The notes under the pieces: generated by a model
What the model was told of the DNA's origin: nothing
The model's input: only the letters and a program-made list of their open reading frames with translations
Databases searched by the model: none
Source: Prostheceraeus crozeri
Taxonomy: Eukaryota; Platyhelminthes; Polycladida; Euryleptidae
Direction of reading: 5' to 3'
NCBI GenBank assembly: GCA_907163375.1
Contig: CAJQUW010007236.1
Coordinates: 1-64,000 of the forward strand
Length of the DNA stretch: 64,000 bases
In this document: positions 41,501 through 51,827 of the stretch, piece after piece
Layout of the letters: each line of letters opens with the position of its first letter
Position numbering within the stretch: the stretch's first letter is position 1
Translations under genes and position numbers: made by a program

Positions 41501-44400
41501 TAGCAGACGAGGAGGGGATGAATTGCACACTGAAGGGGCCGAAGAGGGGACGATGTTGAAGACGAGGATGGGACGAGCAACACTGGAGGGGCCAAAGAGG
41601 TTACGATGTAGCAGACGAGGAATGGATGAAAGGCACACTGAAGCGACCAAAGAGCGGACGATGTTTCAGACGAGGAGACAATGAAAGGCACACTGAAGGG
41701 ACCAAAGAGGAGACGATTTAGCAGACGAGGAGGGGAAGAAAAGCACACTGAAAGGGCCAAAGAGTGGACGATGTAGCAGACGAGGAGGGGATGAAGGGCG
41801 CACTGAAGGGGCCAAAGAGGGGACGATGTAGCAGACGAGGAGGGGATGAAGGGCGCACTGAAGGGGCCAATAAGGGAACGATGTTGCAGACGAGGACAGA
41901 ATGAAAGGCACACTGAAGCGACCAAAGAGCGGACGATATTGCAGACTAGGAATGGATGAAAGACACACTGAAGGGACAAAAGAGAGGACGATGTAGCAGA
42001 CGAGGACAGAATGAAAGGCACATCGAAGCGACCAAAGAGCGGACGATATTGCAGACTAGGAATGGATGAAAGACACACTGAAGGGACCAAAGAGCGGACG
42101 TTGTAGCAGACGAGGAGACAATGAAAGGCACACTGAAGGGACCAAAGAGGGGACGATGTAGCAAACGAGGAGGGATGAAGGGCACACTGAAGGGGCCAAA
42201 GAAGGGACGATGTTGCAAACGAGGAGGGGAAGAGCAACACACTGAAGGGGCCAAAGAGGGTACGATGTTGCTGACTAGGAATGGATGAAAGTCACACTGA
42301 AGGGACAAAAGAGGAGACGATTTAGCAGACGAGGAGGGAAGAAAAGCACACTGAAGCGACCAAAGAGTGGACGATGTTGCAGACGAGGAATGGATTAAGG
42401 GCACACTGAAGGGGCCAAAGAGGGGACGTTGTAGCAGACGAGGAGGGGATGAATTGCACACTGAAGGGGCCAAAGAGGGGACGATGTAGCAGACGAGGAG
42501 ACAATGAAAGGCACACTGAAGCGACCAAAGAGTGGACGATGTTGCAGACGAGGAATGGATTAAGGGCACACTGAAGGGGCCAAAGAGGGGACGTTGTAGC
42601 AGACGAGGAGGGGAAGAAAAGCACACTGAAGCGACCAAAGAGCGGACGATGTTGCAGACGAGGAGGGGACGAGCAACACACTGGAGGGGCCAAAGAGGGG
42701 ACGATGTAGCAGACGAGGACTGGATGAAAGGTTCACTGAAGGTGCAAAAGAGGGGACGATGTAGCAGACGAGGAGACAATGAAAGGCACACTGAAGGGGC
42801 CAAAGAAGGGACGATGTTGCAAACGAGGAGGGGAAGTGCAACACACTGGAGGGGCCAAAGAGGGGACTATGTTGCTGACGAGGAATGGATGAAAGGCACA
42901 CTGAAGGGACCAAAGAGGGGACGTTGTAGCAGACGAGGAGGGGATGAAGGGCACACTGAAGGGGCCAAAGAGGGGACGATGTAGCAGACGAGGAGGGGAT
43001 GAAAGGCACACTGAAGGGACCAAAGAGGGGACGATGTAGCAGACGAGGAGGGGATGAAGGGCACACTGAAGGGGCCAAAGAGGGGACGATGTAGCAGACG
43101 AGGAGAGGATGAAAGGCACACTGAATGGGCCAAAGAGGGGACGATGTAGCAGACGAGGAGGGGATGAAGGGCACACTGAAGGGGCCAAAGAAGGGACGAT
43201 GTTGCAAACGAGGAGGGGAAGAGCAACACACTGGAGGGGCCAAAGAGGGGACTATGTTGCTGACGAGGAATGGATTAAGGGCACACTGAAGGGACCAAAG
43301 AGGGGACGTTGTAGCAGACGAGGAGGGGATGAAAGGCACACTGAATGGGCCAAAGAGGGGACGATGTAGCAGACGAGGAGGGGATGAAGGGCACACTGAA
43401 GGGGCCAAAGAGGGGACGATGTAGCAGACGAGGAGGGGATGAAAGGCACACTGAAGGGGCCAAAGAGGGGACGATGTAGCAGACGAGGAGGGGATGAAGG
43501 GCACACTGAAGGGGCCAAAGAGGGGACGATGTTGCAGACGAGGAGACAATGAAAGGCACACTGAAGGGGACAAAGAGAGGACGATGTAGCAGACGAGGAG
43601 GGGATGAAAGGCACACTGAAGGGTCAAAAGAGGGGACGATGTTGCAGACGAGGAATGGATGAAGGGCACACTGAAGGGACCAAAGAGCGGACGTTGTAGC
43701 AGACGAGGAGACGATGAAGGGCAAACTGGAGAGGCCAAAGAGGGGACGATGTTGCAGACGAGGACAGGATGAAAGGCACACTGAAGCGACCAAAGAGCGG
43801 ACGATGTTGCAGACGAGGAATGGATTAAGGGCACACCGAAGGGACCAAAGAGCGGACGTTGTAGCAGACGAGGAGGGATGAAAGGCACACTGAATGGTCC
43901 AAAGAGCGGACGATTTAGCAGACGAGGAGGGGATGAAGGGCGCACTGAAGGGGCCAAAGAGGGGACGATGTAGCAGACGAGGAGGGGATGAAGGGCGCAC
44001 TGAAGGGGCCAAAGAGGGGACGATGTTGCAGACTAGGAATGGATGAAAGACACACTGAAGGGACAAAAGAGAGGACGATGTAGAAGACGAGGAAGAGAAG
44101 AAAGGCACACTGGAGGGGCCAAAGAGGGGACGATGTAGCAGACGAGGAGACAATGAAAGGCACACTGAAGCGACCAAAGAGTGGACGATGTTGCAGACGA
44201 GGAGAGGATGAAGGGCACACTGAAGGGGCCAAAGAGGGGACGTTGTAGCAGACGAGGAGGGGATGAATTGCACACTGAAGGGGCCGAAGAGGGGACGATG
44301 TTGAAGACGAGGATGGGACGAGCAACACTGGAGGGGCCAAAGAGGTTACGATGTAGCAGACGAGGAATGGATGAAGGGCACACTGAAGGTGCAAAAGAAG
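38520..44400. repeat. Higher-order repeat with ~2,745-bp period (about 50 monomers), 2.1 copies
   Basis: Markers recur at 2,745-2,747 bp: the GACTAGGAATGG monomer followed by GTAGAAGACGAGGAAGAG (near 38,540, 41,285 and 44,030); CAATAAGGGAACGATG (39,121 and 41,868); ACTATGTTGCTGACGAGG (40,120 and 42,866); and a monomer with GTTGAAGACGAGGATGGG (near 41,550 and 44,295). The third copy stops near 44.4 kb. Confidence 0.85.
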
Positions 44401-44639
44401 GGACGATGTAGCAGACGAGGAGACAATGAAAGGCACACTGAAGGGGCCAAAGAAGGGACGATGTTGCAAACGAGGAGGGGAAGAGCAACACACTGGAGGG
44501 GCCAAAGAGGGGACTATGTTGCTGACGAGGAATGGATGAAAGGCACACTGAAAGAACCAAAGAGCGGACGTTGTAGCAGACGAGGAGGGGAAGAAAAGCA
44601 CACTGAAAGGGCCAAAGAGTGGACGATTTAGCAGACGAG

Positions 44640-46850
44640 GAGGGGAAGAAAGGCACACTGAAAGGGCCAAAGAGGGGACGATGTTGCAAACGAGGAGAGG
44701 ATGAAGGGCACACTGAATGGGCCAAAGAGTGGACGATGTAGCAGACGAGGAGGGGATGAAGGGCGCACTGAAGGGGGCAAAGAGGGGACGATGTAGCAGA
44801 CGAGGAGGGGATGAAGGGCGCACTGAAGGGGCCAAAGAGGGGACGATGTTGCAGACGAGGAAAGAATGAAAGGCACACTGAAGCGACCAAAGAGCGGACG
44901 ATATTGCAGACTAGGAATGGATGAAAGACACACTGAAGGGACAAAAGAGAGGACGATGTAGCAGACGAGGAGACGATGAAGGGCACACTGAAGGGACCAA
45001 GGAGGGGACGATGTAGAAGATGAGGAAGAGAAGAAAGGCACACTGAAGGGTCAAAAGAGTGGACGATGTTGCAAACGAGCAGGGGATGAAAGGCACACTG
45101 AAGCGACCAAAGAGTGGACGATGTTGCAGACGAGGAATGGATTAAGGGCACACTGAAGGGGCCAAAGAGGGGACGTTGTAGCAGACGAGGAGGGGATGAA
45201 TTGCACACTGAAGGGGCCAAAGAGGGGACGATGTAGCAGACGAGGAGGGGATGAAGGAGACACTGAAGGGACCAAAGAGGGGACGATGTAGCAGACGAGG
45301 AATGGATGAAGGGCACACTGAAGGGGCCAAAGAGGGGACGATGTAGCAGACTAGGAGACGATGAAGGGCAAGTTGAAGGGACCAAGGAGGGGACAATGTA
45401 GAAGAGGAGGAGGAGAAGAAAGGCACACTGGAGGAGCCAAAGAGGGGACGATGTTGCAGACGAGGAATGTATGAAGGGGACACTGAAGGGTCAATAGAGT
45501 GGACGATGCTTCAGACGAGGAGGGGAAGAGCAACACACTGGAGAGGCCAAAGAGGGGACGATGTTGCAGACGAGGACAGGATGAAAGGCACACTGAAGCG
45601 ACCAAAGAGCGGACGATGTTGCAGACGAGGAATGGATTAAGGGCACACTGAATGGGCCAAAGAGAGGACGATGTAGCAGACGAGAAGGGGATGAAGGGCG
45701 CACTGAAGGGGCCAAAGAGGGGACGATGTAGCAGACGAGGAGACAATGAAAGGCACACTGAATGGGCAAAGAGGGGACGATGTTGCAGACGAGGAGGGGA
45801 TGAAGGGCGCACTGAAGCGACCAAAGAGGGGATGATGTAGCAGACTAGGAGACGATGAAGGGCAAACTGAAGGGACCAAGGAGGGGACCATGTAGAATAC
45901 GAGGAAGAGAAGAAAGGCACGCTGGAGGAGCCAAAGAGGGGACGATGTAGCAGACGAGGAATGGATGAAGGGGACACTGAAGGGTCAAAGGAGTGGACGA
46001 TGCTTCAGACGAGGAAGGGAAGAGCAACACACTGGAGAGGCCAAAGAGGGGACGATGTTGCAGACGAGGACAGGATGAAAGGCACACTGAAGCGACCAAA
46101 GAGCGGACGATGTTGCAGACGAGGAATGGATTAAGGGCACACTGAAGGGACCAAAGAGGGGACGATGTTGCAAACGAGGAGGGGAAGAGCAACACACTGA
46201 AGGGACCAAAGAGCGGACGTTGTAGCAGACGAGGAGGGGATGAAAGGATCACTGAAAGGACCAAAGAGCGGACGTTGTAGCAGACGAGGAGGGGATGAAA
46301 GGCACACTGAAGGGGCCAAAGAGGGGACGATTTAGCAGACGAGGAGGGGAAGAAAAGCACACTGAAAGGGCCAAAGAGTGGACGATGTAGCAGACGAGGA
46401 GGGGATGAAGGGCGCACTGAAGGGGGCAAAGAGGGGACGATGTAGCAGACGAGGAGGGGATGAAGGGCGCACTGAAGGGGCCAAAGAGGGGACGATGTTG
46501 CAGACGAGGAAAGAATGAAAGGCACACTGAAGCGACCAAAGAGCGGACGATATTGCAGACTAGGAATGGATGAAAGACACACTGAAGGGACAAAAGAGAG
46601 GACGATGTAGCAGACGAGGAGACGATGAAGGGCACACTGAAGGGACCAAGGAGGGGACGATGTAGAAGATGAGGAAGAGAAGAAAGGCACACTGAAGGGT
46701 CAAAAGAGTGGACGATGTTGCAGACGAGCAGGGGATGAAAGGCACACTGAAGCGACCAAAGAGTGGACGATGTTGCAGACGAGGAATGGATTAAGGGCAC
46801 ACTGAAGGAGCCAAAGAGGGGACGTTGTAGCAGACGAGGAGGGGATGAAT
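44640..46850. repeat. Higher-order repeat: ~1,649-bp offset plus an inner 494-bp duplication
   Basis: GAGGAAAGAATGAAAGGC occurs around 44,858 and 46,507, and ATGTAGAAGATGAGGAAGAG at 45,011 and 46,660, giving 1,649 bp or 30 monomers. Inside it, the GACGATGCTTCAGACGAGG monomer occurs near 45,501 and 45,995, an offset of about 494 bp or 9 monomers. Confidence 0.8.
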
Positions 46851-47577
46851 TTCACACTAAAGGGGCCAAAGAGGGGACGATGTAGCAGACGAGGAGGGGA
46901 TGAAGGGCACACTGAAGGGACAAAAGAGGGGACGATGTAGCAGACGAGGAATGGATGAAGGGCACACTGAAGGGGCCAAAGAGGGGACGATGTAGCAGAC
47001 GAGGAGACAATGAAAGGCACACTGAAGGGGCCAAAGAGGGGACGATGTTGCAGACGAGGAGGGGAAGAAAAGCACACTGGAGGGGCCAAAGAGGGGACGA
47101 TGTTGCAGACGAGGAATGGATGAAAGGCACACTGAAGGGACCAAAGAGGGGACGAAGTAGCAGACGAGGAATGGTTGAAGGGCACACTGAGGGGGCCAAG
47201 GAGGTGACGATGTATCAGACGAGGAATGGATGAAGGGCACACTGAAGGTGCAAAAGAAGGGACGATGCAGCAGACGAGGAGAGGTTGAAGTGGACACTGA
47301 AGGGACCAAGGAGGGGACGATGTAGCAGACGAGAAGACAATGAAAGGCACACTGAAGGGGCCAAAGAGGGGACGATGTAGCAGACGAGGAGGGGAATAAA
47401 AGCACACTGAAGGGTCCAAAGAGGGGACGATGTTGCAGACGAGGAGGGGAAGAAAAGCACACTGAAGGGTCAAAAGAGGGGACGATATAGCAGACGAGGA
47501 GAGGATGAAAGGCACATTGAAGGGACCAAAGAGGGGACGATGTAGCAGACGAGGAGGGATGAAAGGTTCACTGAAGA

Positions 47578-47933
47578 CAAAAAAGCAGACAATTATAAGA
47601 TTCTTGTTCCTTCTCTCGTTGTATCTCTCTTCTACCCATAGAGTTTACAGTCTAACTCGACCACATTGGCACAACATCCGTTGTATTAGGAGGCAGTTTC
47701 GCGATCTTCATTGCTGCCCTAAAACTTCAGATAGTGCAACAATTGAAGCATCCCAAATCAAAATTTCTATAATATTTCTTTATTTATCTATTTAGCCATT
47801 TTATGATTCCCAATGAAGATACTTAAATGCAAAGGGAAGTTTATTGTGAGTAAAACAATGATTTGTGCAATGAAGAAGAATTCACATTCCAAAACATATG
47901 TTCCAAAAGTCTGAGCACTCTGTAGACTGTAAG
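47578..47933. other. Unique AT-rich flank of the array, no gene
   Basis: Satellite sequence stops in a truncated monomer and AT-rich unique sequence begins. A pyrimidine-rich stretch followed by CCCATAG near 47,634-47,640 looks like a splice acceptor on the + strand, but no exon could be supported. A frame running from the last monomers into this flank (47,505-47,795) has no recognisable domain. Confidence 0.6.
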
Positions 47934-48137
47934 CCATAAATATCTGTTAAAATCAACAGCTAAAATTAGTTTCAAGGTTTTTGCAGTCTGAACTGTAAAT
48001 ATGTAAAAACAGACGTTTCTTCATCTGTTATGAATGGATTTTAACTGTTAGGTCATCACTCATCACGTTGTGACGTCATCATTTTAACAGATATTTACGG
48101 ATATTCTCTGTGAAATTTAACGGCTATTTTAGCTGTT
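47934..48137. repeat. Foldback / MITE-like inverted repeat
   Basis: The 20 bases at 47,934-47,953 are the reverse complement of 48,081-48,100 with one mismatch. A second pair, AACAGCTAAAAT at 47,955-47,966 and ATTTTAGCTGTT at 48,126-48,137, is perfect. The two pairs are offset from each other, so the right side looks rearranged. The centre holds a perfect TGACGTCA palindrome at 48,071-48,078. No coding capacity is visible. This fits a small non-autonomous DNA transposon or a relic foldback; no target-site duplication was established. Confidence 0.4.
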
Positions 48138-49480
48138 TTTAACGGTGTACAGTTTACAATGCACCTTCAGAAATGATTAAGAAGACAAAAGAAGATGCTC
48201 AGACATTTCAAATAATTGGGGAAAGACATTAATGAGCAGTAAAAAGGATTAACTTTGTTCATACCTTGACAGCGTCACTTGAAACCATCGCTTCAACTTT
48301 CACGTAACTGATAATGACTTATCAATGTCCAGTAGAGTTCTTATATAAACTCTGCAAGACGATGACAGAGTTAGACAATGTCAATGACATTCAAACGAGG
48401 ACTTACCAATACCGGAGAAGCCGAGAAGTGACTTGAAGTTTGTCTGAACGCTCCTTTTCAGATATTAGAGACGACTGGAGATGAAATCAGTAGTAAGGAG
48501 AAGAATCTGAAGTGAAAATAAACCGCACATAATTGAACAGTCAGCTCATATTACTTCTCCATGCTATTGTCTTCTGGAAAGGACTTCCACACAGAATTGC
48601 ATTGTCTCAACACCTGAGCTTATTCTAAATCATACAAATTATTCATATTCAAAACACATACATCTGCTATAGCAAAAATTTCTGCATCTGGTATAATAAA
48701 TATGAATTACCTTTGAGTCTACCTTCATTGGTACGAGTTTCCCCCGGCCATTGAAGGGTGTCAGTTTATTAGAAGTTTATTTGGCAGGCGAAAATATTTT
48801 CAATGCATTGTTTGAACCGTCTTTCCCCGTCTGCGGATTGCTGTAAAATCCATCTTTATACTCCCATCCGAATGACTCCATCTGATTCGAAGAATTCAGA
48901 ATATTGAGATTATAATGTAAGTCCGTCAAGCGCGTGCAGTCTAGCTAATGATCCCTTGGTCTCACATCTTTTCATTTGATATTCAAAACAATAAAGAATT
49001 CGTGTGCCATGTCAGACCTGAGGTGGGGTCCAGTGACTCCTTGATCTACCTACCAAACTTCTGTTATTTCAATTGACATGAAATAACACATTCAGAATCA
49101 TTGTCAAAATGATAACTTTACATCGGAATGAGCGGCTGATGTATTATCGATCAAAAAAGTGAATTGAAATATATGGCTCTTAAGTACACTGAACCACCCA
49201 CAGTTCTAAGGGCCAAGCATGTGATTCAGCTTCAGTATTCTTGTATTAAATAAATTACTCGGCACTACTTCTATGTAGATATAATAAAATATATTGATGA
49301 AAGAAATAATTAACAGTTTTAGACATTTCTTAGTTGAAAGACAATTCTGGCCTACAGCATTTCACGCTTGCAAAAAACATCATGGTCAATATCAGCAATT
49401 GGCTTTTAACTTTCACCGGAAACAATGATGTTAGATTCAAAGCATGAAGTGAACTGGTGAAACAACTGGGAAAATTTTCA
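48138..49480. other. AT-rich intergenic sequence, nothing recognised
   Basis: No open frame of useful length, RNA gene or repeat structure was recognised on either strand in this stretch. Confidence 0.6.
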
Positions 49481-49503
49481 TAATAATAATAATAATAATA
49501 ATA
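49481..49503 (-). repeat. (TTA)n tail of the LINE remnant
   Basis: A 23-base run of TAA/TTA triplets lies directly downstream of the LINE relic on the minus strand, just after an AATAAA (minus strand, near 49,509-49,514). Several non-LTR retrotransposon families end in a short simple repeat rather than poly(A), so this probably marks the 3' terminus. Confidence 0.6.
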
Positions 49504-50300
49504 AGCGTTTTATTCGTAGCAAAACAATACATGAAAATCTCCAATAGAAATCGAGGAGATTTATGAGAATATGACATGCGAAAGTACAGAAGTAAAGAAT
49601 ATACAAAGGAAAGTCAAACTCTATTGTTGCAAAGCACAGCACATAAAAACGAGAAGCTGTTTCGTCGACGCATAGTTCTTATGGCAGGTAGGATCAATCT
49701 AGAGCTGCGATTTGATTCAGGAGGGAGTAGATGATGGGGAATATGAGTTGGATCACGAAGTGCTTGACGAAACAATCTCAGAGCAAGATGTTCTCGACGT
49801 TTGGTGACGTTGAACATGTCGCATCGATCACAATGCCTGGTATTGAAACCGTGTATGGTACGGAAAGATCTCCTACAAAGCGTAACAAGTTTCTTTTTCA
49901 GAACACTACCAGGTTAAATATACACACTAGAATCATAGTCCATCAAGGAGCGTATAATACAGTTGTAAACTACTACAAGTTGATCATGATCAAGAATAGG
50001 TTTTAGAGTTCGCAGAACATGCAGACGCTTAGACACAGATGTAGCCATATACTTAAAATGATTGGACCAATCGAGCTTATCATTAAAGACAAGCCCCAGA
50101 ATTTTAGAAAACGAACACTTTCAAAATCAGTAACATCATGTAAAATGACACTTGAAAAATTAATAGTCAAAACCTTTGTCTTACTCTGATTGATTATCAT
50201 ACGATGATCATTACACCAATTACAAAAATGGTTCACTTCTGATGAAATTAAGGACAAGTCATTGGGTTGATCTTTGAAAACAGGAACAATAAGAGTGGTT
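49504..50300 (-). pseudogene. 5'-truncated non-LTR retrotransposon (LINE), C-terminal reverse transcriptase remnant
   Basis: Read on the minus strand, three segments match the end of a LINE ORF2 protein of the CR1/L2/Jockey type. First (about 50,300-50,110) comes the stretch after the catalytic motif C and the thumb, with NWCNDHRMIINQSKTKVL. After a frameshift near 50,105-50,115 the next frame reads LGLVFNDKLDWSNHFKYM and continues to a premature TAA at 49,914-49,916. The same frame resumes with CDRCDMFNVTKRREHLALR and a basic tail ending at 49,614-49,616. The YxDD active-site motif itself is not intact: a TGA lies where it should be. No upstream endonuclease or ORF1 is seen, so the copy is 5'-truncated as is usual for LINEs. 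It is dead: one frameshift, one internal stop and missing catalytic residues. The clade is uncertain. Confidence 0.75.
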
Positions 50301-51671
50301 TCAGTTCAATATTATGATAGTAAAATCTTCCTTTCCTTGATGCGTAGTTGACATATCTGACAACGAGACAATTTCCCAATTCATCTTTTATTGCTTCATG
50401 TTTTAGTATCAATGAAATAATTCGACATCACACTGAAGTTCATAGACTACCCAATGTAGATTATTCTGCATGTGAATTGTGATTCACTATGAGTCTTATG
50501 TGACGGCCTCTTTTTCTGAACAGCCTTATAAGCATGCAATCCTGAGCTAATTGTTCGTCAACGCGACTCTTGTTTTCCCAAGATTTTAAACGTCAAATGA
50601 CAATGAAAATGTGATGTCGATTTCTCATATGACACTTGATCGCCTTGGTGAGATCAAAGAACATTCACTCTCGAGGAAGCTCTCGCCGACGCAAGACTCT
50701 GATGTGCTTATCTGAAGTCTGTCAATCACTTACATGTTCCAAATTTAGAACTGCAAAAATATTTTTTTGCTCCTCCTCATATTCTACCCCTTAAGAGTGG
50801 TTTAGTTTTTATTTCAATGCTATGAACTTCGTGTAAGATGGTTGGAGTTTTCTGCATAATCCCTCGGACGACTGGCCGGCGTAGAAAATAACACTGTTGA
50901 AATCGCCGCCATAGGCATAATATCACCAATATGCCTTGAATTGTTATCTCTGACTGAATCAAACATCAAATTATGGAAACTTCATCAGTTTATCTTTAAG
51001 CGGCTTTTCACCTTCCAATCCGACATTCAGTCATTGGTGAACGCAGACACGACGATTCAACGTGTCATCATCTTCTCCAAAATTTGGCGAAGCCACGAAT
51101 AGGGAAAATTTGCGCCTCTCTCTCTATCTGAATCTATGAATATATAAATAGATATTTTCTTACTTTGTTGCAGTGTATTTGCTTCTGCGTTTTTATCGGG
51201 AGAGGACGCACTGAGAGAGAGCACACGCTCCACAAATCACACAAACACAAAAATCTCTGTGATATGCTGTGAACACATCCCAGTCTCATTGTGTGATTGC
51301 TTGAAGATCCTTGCAGTTAACAGCTGACCGCTGGCGCTCGGAACGTATTTTGAGAGTAGTGACTTGAAACTGTAAAGTGTATGCAAAGTTGTAAACGCAA
51401 AGATGCTCTCAAAAAACAAAAAATTAAAACTATTTGAACTTTTTTTATGAACGTAAATAATTATTTTTGGGTATGCGGCGAAGGCCTCGCAGGCACGGAG
51501 ACGACGCCACTGTTTATTAGTTCTGCATCTAATCAGCAGTCATCGAACATTTTCAGAATTATGTTGTTTTTAGCCTCAGTGTCGATAAAATTTCATCGAA
51601 TTGGGCTGCTTCTTCACCTTCAGAAACTAAATACTAAAACATGCGGTTTTTGTGCTATCTGAGTTGAACTA
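50301..51671. other. Intergenic sequence, nothing recognised
   Basis: Only short frames without recognisable domains occur here. No tRNA, rRNA or repeat structure was identified. Confidence 0.55.
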
Positions 51672-51808
51672 AAGGCCGGTTCATAGTTCGTCCGTTTTCA
51701 TCAATTGACGGATACTTCTATGCTGATACACTTTCATGGTCCGTTTTGTAAGTGTTTCGAACAAGAGTATGTTTCGACGCGTTCAGAGTATAAGATGACG
51801 ACGGATAC
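51672..51808 (+). repeat. Putative left end of the Harbinger element with subterminal repeats
   Basis: The sequence AGGCCGGTTCATAGTTCG starts about 155 bp before the transposase coding relic. It is followed by short repeats: GTCCGTTTT at 51,690-51,698 and 51,739-51,747, and GACGGATAC at 51,707-51,715 and 51,800-51,808. PIF/Harbinger ends carry terminal inverted repeats and subterminal transposase-binding repeats, so the position fits. I did not find the matching right-hand inverted copy, so this is inferred. Confidence 0.35.
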
Positions 51809-51827
51809 ATTCTTCGATTTATTTTGA

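Larger units (their letters stand above)
1..47577. repeat. 55-bp satellite (minisatellite) array, about 860 monomers
   Basis: The whole left three quarters of the window is one head-to-tail tandem array. Equivalent positions in neighbouring clean monomers are 55 bp apart (for example the ATG at 40,198 and at 40,253). Every monomer carries GATGTAGCAGACGAGG followed by a variable A/G-rich block, then GCACACTGAAGGGG and CCAAAGAGGGG. The commonest monomer has 18 A, 25 G, 8 C and 4 T on the + strand, so it is 60% GC and 78% purine, unlike the AT-rich flank. Position 1 falls inside a monomer, so the array continues to the left. The right edge is abrupt near 47,577. No gene, RNA or promoter can be supported inside it. 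Copy number is length divided by 55 and is approximate because of indels. Confidence 0.97.

Noticed and set aside
12041-47233. Plus-strand frames of 60-150 codons rich in Lys, Arg and Gly
   Set aside because: They are satellite translations ended by the recurring TAG and TGA triplets of the monomer, and appear only where GTAG is replaced by GTTG or another stop is lost.
1-47577. CRISPR-like array
   Set aside because: Monomers are contiguous with no unique spacers, the setting is eukaryotic and no cas genes are present.
1-47577. Telomeric or rDNA repeat
   Set aside because: The 55-bp unit has no short telomere motif and no resemblance to rRNA or its spacer.
47505-47795. 96-codon frame crossing the array edge
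   Set aside because: It starts in satellite, runs into AT-rich sequence, and has no domain; the openness is chance.
48330-48365. TATATAAA as a promoter
   Set aside because: It lies in AT-rich DNA with no downstream coding frame, so the match carries little weight.
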